NCBI RefSeq assembly: GCF_000219215.1
Contig: NC_015726.1
Location: 434,001-498,000, forward strand
DNA from: Cupriavidus necator N-1
GTDB lineage: Bacteria > Pseudomonadota > Gammaproteobacteria > Burkholderiales > Burkholderiaceae
Direction of reading: 5' to 3'
Length of the DNA: 64,000 bases
Shown here: positions 57,778-64,000 of the stretch, piece by piece
Layout: each line of letters starts with the position of its first letter
Numbering within the stretch: position 1 is the first letter of the stretch
Notes under the pieces: generated by a model
Seen by the model: the letters and a program-made list of their open reading frames with translations, nothing else
Told to the model about the DNA's origin: nothing
Databases searched by the model: none
Program-made: the position numbers and the translations under genes

Positions 57778-59676
57778 ATGCGCCGCTATTCCACGACCGC
57801 TGAGCCGGCCCCCGCTCCTGCTTCAAACACGCTCTTTCCCGGTCAGCGCGCGCCCCGCAGCGACTGGCAGACGGTGCGCAACCTGCTGCCCTATGTCTGG
57901 CACTACAAGTGGCGCGTGATGCTGGCGCTGGCGTGCCTGGTGTCGGCCAAGGTGGCCAACCTGGGCGTGCCGGTGCTGATGAAGCAGCTGATCGACAGCA
58001 TGAACCTGCAGCCGGGCGACCCGCGCGCGCTGCTGGCCGTGCCGGTCGGGCTGATCGTCGCCTACGGGCTGCTGCGGCTGTCGGCGACGCTGTTCACCGA
58101 GTTGCGGGAGATGCTCTTTTCCAAGGTCACGCAGAGCGCGGTGCGCGAGATCGCGCTGCAGGTGTTCCGGCACTTGCACGCGCTGTCGCTGCGCTTCCAC
58201 CTGGACCGGCAGACCGGCGGCATGAGCCGCGACATCGAGCGCGGCACCCGCGGCATCCAGTCGCTGATCTCGTATTCGCTGTACAGCATCCTGCCCACGC
58301 TGGTGGAGATGGGGCTGGTGATCGGCTTCTTTATCCTGCACTACGACATCTGGTTCGCGGCCATCACCGGTTGCGCGCTGGTGGGCTATATCGTCTTCAC
58401 CATTGTGGTGACGGAATGGCGCACGCATTTCCGCCGCCGCATGAACGAGCTGGATTCGCGCGCCAACCAGAAGGCGATCGATTCCCTGCTCAACTTCGAG
58501 ACGGTCAAGTACTTCGGCAATGAAGAGTATGAGGCGCAGCGCTACGACGAGAACCTGCGCAAGTACCGCACCGCGGCGATCCGCTCGCAGAATTCGCTGT
58601 CGTTCCTGAACTTCGGCCAGCAGACCATCATCGCATTGGGGCTGATCCTGATCCTGTGGCGCGCCACCGTGGGCGTGGTCGACGGCAAGCTCACGCTGGG
58701 CGACCTGGTCCTGGTCAATACGCTGATGATCCAGCTCTATATCCCGCTGAACTTCCTCGGCGTGATCTACCGCGAGATCAAGCAGGCCACCACCGACATG
58801 GACCGCATGTTCGTGCTGCTGGGCACCAACCAGGAGGTGGCCGACGCGCCTGATGCGAAGCCGCTGCAGGTCAACGGCGCGCAGGTGCGCTTCAGCGGCG
58901 TGCGCTTCAGCTATGAGCCGGACCGGCTGATCCTGGACGGCGTGGATTTCACCATCGCGGCGGGCACCACCACCGCGGTGGTCGGGCACAGCGGCTCGGG
59001 CAAGTCGACGCTGGCGCGGCTGTTGTTCCGCTTCTACGACGTCAACGGCGGCGCCATCGAGATCGACGGCCAGGATATCCGCGCGATCACGCAGGACAGC
59101 CTGCGCCGCGCCATCGGTATCGTGCCGCAGGACACGGTGCTGTTCAACGACAGCATCTTCTACAACATCGCCTACGGCCGGCCCGACGCCAGCCGCGACG
59201 AGGTCATCGCCGCCGCGCGCGCCGCGCAGATCGACAGCTTCATCCGCGAGCTGCCGCAGGGCTACGACACCCCGGTGGGCGAGCGCGGCCTGAAGCTGTC
59301 CGGCGGCGAGAAGCAGCGCGTGGCGATCGCGCGCACGTTGCTGAAGAACCCGCCGGTGCTGGTCTTCGACGAAGCCACCTCGGCACTGGATTCACGCACC
59401 GAGCAGGCGATCCAGGCCGAGCTGATGCGGCTGGCGCAGAACCGCACCACGCTGCTGATCGCGCACCGGCTGTCCACCGTCGTGCATGCCGACCAGATCC
59501 TGGTGATGGACCACGGCCGCATCGTCGAGCGCGGCACCCATGCCGAGCTGATGCGCGCGCGTGGCCGCTACGCCGAGATGTGGGACATCCAGGCGCGCGC
59601 CGCCGCCAAGGGCGGCGAAGCCGTGGGCGCGGATGCGCTGGCACTCGACGTTGGCGACGCCACGCAGGACGCCTGA
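57778..59676 (+). CDS. ATM1-type ABC exporter (fused permease and ATPase)
   Basis: A 632-residue half-transporter. Six helices cover about residues 35-320, with the ATM1/HMT1 family marks RQTGGMSRDIERGTRGI and KYFGNEEYEAQRYD. The ATPase has Walker A GHSGSGKST, signature LSGGEKQRVAIA, Walker B VLVFDEATSALD and the switch His in LIAHRLSTV. Mitochondrial Atm1 and its Novosphingobium homologue export glutathione conjugates and heavy-metal thiols. A homodimer at the inner membrane is expected. There is no ribosome binding site of note before the ATG. It stands alone. Confidence 0.92.
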   Translation: MRRYSTTAEPAPAPASNTLFPGQRAPRSDWQTVRNLLPYVWHYKWRVMLALACLVSAKVANLGVPVLMKQLIDSMNLQPGDPRALLAVPVGLIVAYGLLRLSATLFTELREMLFSKVTQSAVREIALQVFRHLHALSLRFHLDRQTGGMSRDIERGTRGIQSLISYSLYSILPTLVEMGLVIGFFILHYDIWFAAITGCALVGYIVFTIVVTEWRTHFRRRMNELDSRANQKAIDSLLNFETVKYFGNEEYEAQRYDENLRKYRTAAIRSQNSLSFLNFGQQTIIALGLILILWRATVGVVDGKLTLGDLVLVNTLMIQLYIPLNFLGVIYREIKQATTDMDRMFVLLGTNQEVADAPDAKPLQVNGAQVRFSGVRFSYEPDRLILDGVDFTIAAGTTTAVVGHSGSGKSTLARLLFRFYDVNGGAIEIDGQDIRAITQDSLRRAIGIVPQDTVLFNDSIFYNIAYGRPDASRDEVIAAARAAQIDSFIRELPQGYDTPVGERGLKLSGGEKQRVAIARTLLKNPPVLVFDEATSALDSRTEQAIQAELMRLAQNRTTLLIAHRLSTVVHADQILVMDHGRIVERGTHAELMRARGRYAEMWDIQARAAAKGGEAVGADALALDVGDATQDA

Positions 59677-59825
59677 CGGGACTGCATTCTCCTGCATCCG
59701 CGTGCACCAAGGGGCGGCGGGCATTGTCGACAATCATTGCCGACGATGCCGATGCGGCAATCGCCTCGCACGATTTTGGTTCGGCAATCGCTTGCGGGCA
59801 CGCCCTGAAACGGAGCTTCAAAACC

Positions 59826-59840
59826 TGGCACGTCCCTTGC
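59826..59840 (+). promoter_or_regulatory. Sigma-54 promoter before the ABC importer
   Basis: CTGGCACG-TCCC-TTGC matches the RpoN consensus YTGGCACG-N4-TTGC at every fixed position, with GG and GC at -24 and -12. Transcription would begin near 59852, about 29 bases before the start at 59881. A TGCACCA half-site, like an NtrC half-site, lies about 120 bases upstream at 59703-59709. Also upstream are the palindrome ATTGTCGACAAT (59723-59734) and two copies of CGGCAATCGC. Confidence 0.8.
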
Positions 59841-59880
59841 GGACGAATCCCTCCGAGATCACGATCCACGGAGAGATTCC

Positions 59881-61023
59881 ATGCCTCATATCCACGCTGC
59901 GCCAGTGTCCCCCGGTGTTTGTGCCGCTGCCGCCGGGAACACTGACAATGCCGGCACGCGCGCGGCCCGCATCACGGCACGGCGCCGCCTGCTGAAGCTC
60001 GGCGTGATGATCGGCACCAGCCTGGTGCTGTCGACACAATTCACCGGCGCGGCCCACGCGCAGGCTGCACCAACCAAGGTCCGCTTCCAGCTCGACTGGC
60101 GCTTCGAAGGGCCGGCGGCGCTGTTCCTGCTAGGCGAGCAGAAGGGCTACTACAAGGCCGAGAAGCTCGATGTCTCGATCGACGCCGGCAACGGCTCGGG
60201 CAACGTGGTCAACCGCGTGGCCTCGGGCACGTACGACATGGGCTTCGCCGACATGTCGTCGGTGATGGAGTTCTACGGCAACAACCCCGATGCCAAGAAC
60301 AAGCCGGTGGCCGTGATGATGGTCTACAACAACACGCCCGCGGCCGTCCTGGCGCTGAAGAAGTCCGGCATACGCGCGCCGAAGGACCTCGCCGGCAAGC
60401 GCATGGGCGCGCCGGTGTTCGACGCCGGCCGCCGCGCCTTCCCGATCTTCGCCAAGGCCAACGGCCTGCAGCCGTCCTCGTTCAACTGGCAGGCGATGGA
60501 CCCGACGCTGCGCGAGACCATGCTCACGCGCGGCGACCTCGATGCCATCACCGGGTTCTCGTTCACCTCGATCCTGAACCTGAACGCGCGCGGCGTGAAG
60601 GATGAAGACATGGTGGTGCTGCCGTACCCGCAGTTCGGCGTGAAGCTGTACGGCAACGCGGTGATCGCCTCCGAGGAGTTCATTAAGAAGAACCCCGAGG
60701 CGGTGAAGGCCTTCCTGCGCGCCTTCAGCAAGTCGGCGCGCGACGTGATCGCGCGGCCGGAAGAGGGCATCAAGGCGGTCAAGGCGCGCGACGGCATCAT
60801 CGACGAAAAGCTGGAAGTGCGCCGGCTCAAGCTTGCGCTGGACAGCGTGGTCAAGTCGCCGGACGCGAAGGCCGAGGGTTTCGGGCGCATCAGCAAGCCG
60901 CGCCTGTCGCTGATGGCCTCGCAGGTGGCCGATGCCTTCGGCACCAAGGGCCGCATCAACCCCGATGCGCTGTGGACCGACGCGTTCCTGCCCAGCGCGG
61001 CCGAACTGGATGTGCTGCGATGA
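59881..61023 (+). CDS. ABC importer substrate-binding protein (NMT1/SsuA-like)
   Basis: A 380-residue periplasmic protein. The long N-region ends with an RRRLLKLG motif (residues 34-41), resembling a twin-arginine signal, then a hydrophobic stretch and a cut after Ala60 (GAAHA). The mature part starts TKVRFQLDWRFEGPAALFLL, and GYYKAEKLDVSIDAGNGSGN is typical of NMT1/THI5-like and sulfonate/taurine binding proteins. The ligand cannot be deduced. It is the first gene of a three-gene importer behind a sigma-54 promoter; the ATPase start overlaps its stop. Control by RpoN hints at a nitrogen source. Confidence 0.9.
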   Translation: MPHIHAAPVSPGVCAAAAGNTDNAGTRAARITARRRLLKLGVMIGTSLVLSTQFTGAAHAQAAPTKVRFQLDWRFEGPAALFLLGEQKGYYKAEKLDVSIDAGNGSGNVVNRVASGTYDMGFADMSSVMEFYGNNPDAKNKPVAVMMVYNNTPAAVLALKKSGIRAPKDLAGKRMGAPVFDAGRRAFPIFAKANGLQPSSFNWQAMDPTLRETMLTRGDLDAITGFSFTSILNLNARGVKDEDMVVLPYPQFGVKLYGNAVIASEEFIKKNPEAVKAFLRAFSKSARDVIARPEEGIKAVKARDGIIDEKLEVRRLKLALDSVVKSPDAKAEGFGRISKPRLSLMASQVADAFGTKGRINPDALWTDAFLPSAAELDVLR

Positions 61024-61883
61024 TGACGCGCCAGGCTGCCTTCATGCCCGCGTCCGGCGGCAGTGCCGCGCCCGCCGCGCCCCCGGGCGCGGAACCCTTT
61101 GTCGATTTCAACCGGGTCTGGCTGGCCTATAACGACGAGCTCGCGCACAAGGGCGAGTTCGCGGTCGAGGACATCTCACTGCAGGTGGCGCCGGGTGAGT
61201 TCATTGCCATCGTCGGCCCGTCCGGCTGCGGCAAGTCCACCTTCATGAAGCTGGCGACGGGGCTCAAGCCGGCCACGCGCGGCATCGTGAAAATCGCCGG
61301 CCAGAAGGTGACCGGCCCGCTCAAGCAGGTCGGCATGGCCTTCCAGGCGCCCACGCTGCTGCCGTGGCGCACCACGCTGGACAACGTGATGCTGCCGCTG
61401 GAGATCGTCGAGCCGTATCGCTCCACCCTGCGCGCACGTCGCGACGAGTACATCGAGCGCGCCCGCAAGCTGCTGCATACGGTGGGCCTGGCCGGCTACG
61501 AGGACAAATACCCGTGGCAGCTGTCCGGCGGCATGCAGCAGCGCGCCTCGATCTGCCGCGCGCTGATCCACGAGCCGCGCATGCTGCTGCTGGACGAGCC
61601 CTTCGGCGCGCTCGACGCCTTTACCCGCGAGGAGCTCTGGTGCGTGCTGCGCGACCTGTGGCAGGCGCAGCGCTTCAACGTGATCCTGGTCACGCACGAC
61701 CTGCGCGAGGCCGTGTTCCTGGCCGACACCGTCTACGTGATGAGCCAGCGCCCGGGCCGCATCCTGATGCGCAAGGAGATTGACCTGCCGCGCCCGCGCG
61801 ACCTGGAACTGACCTATACCGAGCCCTTTGCCGACCTGGTGCACGTGTTGCGCGAAAAGATCGGCCATGTGCGGCAACACTAA
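61020..61883 (+). CDS. ABC importer ATP-binding protein (SsuB/TauB-like)
   Basis: A 287-residue ATPase. Motifs are Walker A GPSGCGKST, signature LSGGMQQRASI, Walker B LLLDEPFGALD and the switch His in LVTHDLREAVFLAD. The LSGGMQQRASICRALIHEP and LPWRTTLDNVMLPLE segments are those of the nitrate/sulfonate/taurine importer family. The start overlaps the binding-protein stop (ATGA), and a second ATG follows at once at 61023. About 45 N-terminal residues precede the ATPase fold, somewhat longer than usual. The permease gene begins 12 bases after its stop. Confidence 0.92.
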   Translation: MMTRQAAFMPASGGSAAPAAPPGAEPFVDFNRVWLAYNDELAHKGEFAVEDISLQVAPGEFIAIVGPSGCGKSTFMKLATGLKPATRGIVKIAGQKVTGPLKQVGMAFQAPTLLPWRTTLDNVMLPLEIVEPYRSTLRARRDEYIERARKLLHTVGLAGYEDKYPWQLSGGMQQRASICRALIHEPRMLLLDEPFGALDAFTREELWCVLRDLWQAQRFNVILVTHDLREAVFLADTVYVMSQRPGRILMRKEIDLPRPRDLELTYTEPFADLVHVLREKIGHVRQH

Positions 61884-61895
61884 GGCAACCCAACG

Positions 61896-62669
61896 ATGAT
61901 GACTCTGACTTCCGCGCAAGAGCGCCGCGTGCAGCGCGTGGCGCCCTGGCTGCTGCTGGCCGCGGTGCTGTTGCTGTGGCAGGGCGCGTGCATGGCCTTC
62001 GGCGTGTCCGACTTCATCCTGCCGACGCCGTCGGCGATCGTGGCCTCGCTGGTGGAATATGCCGGCGTGATCGCCGGCCATGCGTGGCGCACCTTCTGGA
62101 CCACCATGGTGGGCTTCGGCGTGGCCATCGCCGTGGGCGTGCTGCTGGGGCTGGCAATGGGCTCGTCGCGGCTGCTCTATGCCGCCAGCTATCCGCTGAT
62201 GACGGCCTTCAACGCGCTGCCCAAGGCCGCCTTCGTGCCGATCCTGGTGGTGTGGTTCGGCTTGGGCGCCGGCCCGGCGATCCTGACCGCGTTCCTGATC
62301 TCGTTCTTCCCGATCATGGTCAATATCGCCACCGGGCTGGCCACGCTGGAGCCGGAGCTGGAAGACGTGCTGCGCGTGCTGGGCGCCAAACGGCGCGACG
62401 TGCTGTTCAAGGTCGGGCTGCCGCGCGCGATGCCGTATTTCTTCGCCTCGCTGAAGGTGGCGATCACGCTGGCCTTTGTCGGCACCACGGTGTCGGAGAT
62501 GAACGCCGCCAACGAAGGCATCGGCTACCTGCTGGTGTCGGCCGGCTCGGCCATGAAGATGCCGCTGGCCTTTGCCGGGCTGGTGGTAATCGCGGTGATG
62601 GCGATGGCGATGTACGAGCTGTTTGCGGTGGTCGAGAAGCGCATGACGGGCTGGGCGCATCGCGGCTGA
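61896..62669 (+). CDS. ABC importer permease (SsuC/TauC-like)
   Basis: A 257-residue inner-membrane permease with six hydrophobic segments. The BPD_transp_1 family loop appears as EPELEDVLRVLGAKRRDVLF followed by KVGLPRAMPYFFASLKVAIT, with the EAA-type sequence placed between helices as expected. It completes the importer with the binding protein and ATPase just upstream. The likely class is the nitrate/sulfonate/taurine/hydroxymethylpyrimidine group. No fourth component is visible, so the substrate may be guessed only from regulation and neighbours. Confidence 0.92.
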   Translation: MMTLTSAQERRVQRVAPWLLLAAVLLLWQGACMAFGVSDFILPTPSAIVASLVEYAGVIAGHAWRTFWTTMVGFGVAIAVGVLLGLAMGSSRLLYAASYPLMTAFNALPKAAFVPILVVWFGLGAGPAILTAFLISFFPIMVNIATGLATLEPELEDVLRVLGAKRRDVLFKVGLPRAMPYFFASLKVAITLAFVGTTVSEMNAANEGIGYLLVSAGSAMKMPLAFAGLVVIAVMAMAMYELFAVVEKRMTGWAHRG

Positions 62670-62684
62670 CGGCTTGCTGCCGGG

Positions 62685-62728
62685 CAGGTGACGCGCAGGT
62701 GACGGACAGCCCGGCGCGGGTGGATAAT
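62685..62728 (+). promoter_or_regulatory. Candidate promoter and direct repeat before the LysR gene
   Basis: CAGGTGACG occurs twice, at 62685-62693 and 62696-62704, eleven bases apart. GTGACG (62699-62704) and GATAAT (62723-62728) form a possible -35/-10 pair with 18-base spacing. The start codon at 62736 would then be at or next to the transcription start. Confidence 0.4.
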
Positions 62729-62735
62729 CCGCGTC

Positions 62736-63719
62736 ATGGAAATCAAATGGCTTGAAGACTTCGTCAGCCTGGCCGAGACGCACAGCTTCTCGCGCTCGGC
62801 CGAGCTGCGCCACGTCACGCAGCCCGCGTTCTCGCGCCGCATCCAGTCGCTGGAGGCGTGGGTCGGCACCGAGCTGATCGACCGCTCGAGCTACCCCACC
62901 AGCCTGACCCCGGCCGGCAAGGTGTTCTACGAGCAGGCGCTGGCCATGCTGGCGCAGGTCAGCGAGACCCGCGCGCTGATGCGCGGCCAGCGCTCGGCCA
63001 ACGCCCAGGTGCTGGAGTTCGCGGTGCCGCATACGCTGTCGCTGACCTTCTTCCCGGAATGGCTCAAGGCGCTGGAGCGCCGGATCGGCACGCTGCCCTG
63101 CCGGCTGCGCGCCCTCAACGTCCATGATGCGGTGCTGATGCTGGTAGAGGGCGGCTGCGACCTGGTGATGGTCTACCACCACGCGCGCCAGGCCATCCAG
63201 CTGGATCCGGCACGGTACGACATGCTGGTGCTTGGTACCGAGCGGCTGTCGCCCTACAGCGTGCCGGACGCCGCCGGCAAGCCGCAGTTCCGGCTGCCCG
63301 GCACCGACAAGAAGCCGGTGCCCTTCCTCAGCTACACGCCCAACGCCTTCCTCGGCCGCATGGTCGACCTGCTGCTGGCCGACACCTCCGAGGCGCTCAA
63401 GCTCGACAAATGCTACGAGACCGACATGGCCGAGGCGCTCAAGGTGATGGCGCTGGCCGGCCACGGCATGGCCTTCCTGCCCGAAAGCGCGGTACGCGAG
63501 GACGTGGCGGCGGGCCGGCTGGTGCGGGCCGAGTCGGCGCGCGGGCTGCCGCTGTCGATCGACATGGAAATCCGGCTGTACCGCGAGCGCCCGGGCGAGA
63601 ACGGCAACGAACGCCGCGCCGGGGCACGGCGCAAGCGCCAGCTGGTCGATCAGGTGTGGTCGACCTTGTCAGCGGCCCAGTCCGCCCAGCCGGCCGGTGC
63701 CCCGGTTTCCGCCAGATGA
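62736..63719 (+). CDS. LysR-family transcriptional regulator
   Basis: A 327-residue regulator. The winged helix-turn-helix is at residues 1-60, with LAETHSFSRSAELRHVTQPA and FSRRIQSLEAWVGTELIDR. The C-terminal effector domain spans about 90-300. The tail from 300 is basic and low complexity. It is in the same direction as the importer upstream and the glutamate dehydrogenase gene downstream. A perfect ATGC-N7-GCAT inverted repeat of LysR-box type lies just after its stop, 82 bases before gdhA, so gdhA is a natural target. The effector is unknown. Confidence 0.9.
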   Translation: MEIKWLEDFVSLAETHSFSRSAELRHVTQPAFSRRIQSLEAWVGTELIDRSSYPTSLTPAGKVFYEQALAMLAQVSETRALMRGQRSANAQVLEFAVPHTLSLTFFPEWLKALERRIGTLPCRLRALNVHDAVLMLVEGGCDLVMVYHHARQAIQLDPARYDMLVLGTERLSPYSVPDAAGKPQFRLPGTDKKPVPFLSYTPNAFLGRMVDLLLADTSEALKLDKCYETDMAEALKVMALAGHGMAFLPESAVREDVAAGRLVRAESARGLPLSIDMEIRLYRERPGENGNERRAGARRKRQLVDQVWSTLSAAQSAQPAGAPVSAR

Positions 63720-63726
63720 CAAGGTT

Positions 63727-63741
63727 ATGCAGGTTTTGCAT
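63727..63741. promoter_or_regulatory. Candidate LysR box before gdhA
   Basis: ATGCA-GGTTT-TGCAT is a perfect inverted repeat of the T-N11-A type recognised by LysR regulators. It lies between the LysR gene and gdhA, on the upstream side of gdhA. Confidence 0.5.
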
Positions 63742-63822
63742 GACCGGATGAGCAAACGGCATTGGATTCGGGCGGGGCGCCACCCCTAAGCTTGCGGGCA
63801 TTCTTCACACCGGAACCAACCG

Positions 63823-64000
63823 ATGTCTTCCGCAGCACCGACCAATATTGCTGGCCAAAAGCACGCACTCCCGTCTTACCTCAATGCCGACAATCTCGGC
63901 CCCTGGGGCATCTACCTGCAGCAGGTCGACCGTGTCACGCCTTACCTGGGCTCGCTGGCACGCTGGGTCGAAACCCTCAAGCGCCCCAAGCGCGCGATGA
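63823..64000 (+). CDS. gdhA: Glutamate dehydrogenase, N-terminal fragment
   Basis: The first 59 codons of a gene that continues past the window. The visible protein begins [20 protein letters not shown] and contains [20 protein letters not shown] followed by [12 protein letters not shown], which is the dimerisation segment at the N-terminus of Glu/Leu/Phe/Val dehydrogenases, as in Burkholderiales GdhA. That enzyme interconverts glutamate and 2-oxoglutarate with ammonia. The start at 63823 has only a weak ribosome binding site (GGAA). A LysR regulator and a LysR-type box lie just upstream. Cofactor preference cannot be seen in this part. Confidence 0.85.
   Translation, partial: MSSAAPTNIAGQKHALPSYLNADNLGPWGIYLQQVDRVTPYLGSLARWVETLKRPKRAM

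Noticed and set aside
59703..59720. Full NtrC enhancer site upstream of the sigma-54 promoter
   Set aside because: Only the left half-site TGCACCA is present; the matching right half is absent, so a complete site cannot be claimed.
61176..63464. 762-codon open frame on the minus strand
   Set aside because: It lies opposite the ABC importer ATPase, permease and LysR genes and has the same antisense composition.

Overview
The window is GC-rich chromosomal DNA from a beta-proteobacterium of the Burkholderiales. Gene content and order most resemble Cupriavidus (the Ralstonia eutropha / C. necator / C. taiwanensis group); this is inference from families and synteny, not from a search. Supporting traits are the fmdB-DUF502-aspS-nudB order, the otsB-GH15-otsA trio, the very large DUF3683 oxidoreductase and the ilvA-queF pair. 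I see no rRNA, tRNA, CRISPR array, insertion sequence or prophage. Nearly all genes are intact housekeeping or metabolic genes.

Layout. 1-4.2 kb: the end of a type IV minor-pilin operon (pilW fragment, pilX, pilY1). 4.2-9.5 kb: a tightly overlapping leftward efflux operon (TetR regulator, membrane fusion protein, ABC ATPase, ABC-2 permease, outer-membrane factor). 9.7-13.5 kb: an OprB-type porin, then leftward ilvA-queF. 13.8-18.3 kb: trehalose genes otsB, a GH15 glycosidase and otsA, then a pterin dehydratase. 18.3-26.5 kb: a leftward molybdenum-hydroxylase operon in the order coxS-L-M-D-E-G-xdhC-mocA, with the form II active-site motif AYRGAGR and a REP-like inverted repeat in its middle. 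26.9-34.5 kb: a YqaA/DedA membrane protein, the 1324-residue FAD/Fe-S oxidoreductase, a HIT protein, an SbmA/BacA-type ABC exporter and a DUF971 protein. 34.6-39.5 kb: ubiquinone genes ubiE, ubiJ and ubiB, with a Tim44-like protein between ubiE and ubiJ and a small methyltransferase after ubiB. 39.8-46.8 kb: a sodium/solute symporter, fmdB, DUF502, aspS, an unrecognised membrane-anchored coiled-coil protein, nudB and an endonuclease/exonuclease/phosphatase-fold protein. 46.8-48.8 kb: mobB (leftward) and clsB. 49.1-57.2 kb: a fatty-acid beta-oxidation operon with its TetR regulator, then degV and a second enoyl-CoA hydratase. 57.3-59.7 kb: an acyl-CoA thioesterase (leftward) and an ATM1-type ABC exporter. 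59.9-62.7 kb: an ABC importer behind a near-perfect sigma-54 promoter. 62.7-64 kb: a LysR regulator and the start of gdhA.

How the genes work together. The cox-like cluster encodes the three subunits of a molybdopterin/FAD/2Fe-2S hydroxylase plus the AAA+/VWA maturation pair, an SRPBCC protein, an XdhC cofactor chaperone and a MocA-type cytidylyltransferase; mobB at 47 kb also serves molybdenum cofactor. The fatty-acid operon supplies dehydrogenation, hydration plus second oxidation, and thiolysis from three adjacent genes. The trehalose genes encode synthesis and perhaps breakdown.

The items most worth a second look are the sigma-54 promoter before the ABC importer, the form II cox-like operon of unknown substrate, the hairpin only 15 bases before aspS, the GH15 enzyme inside the trehalose operon, and the set of palindromic operators before the fatty-acid TetR gene. 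I found no clearly undescribed multi-gene defence or mobile system.
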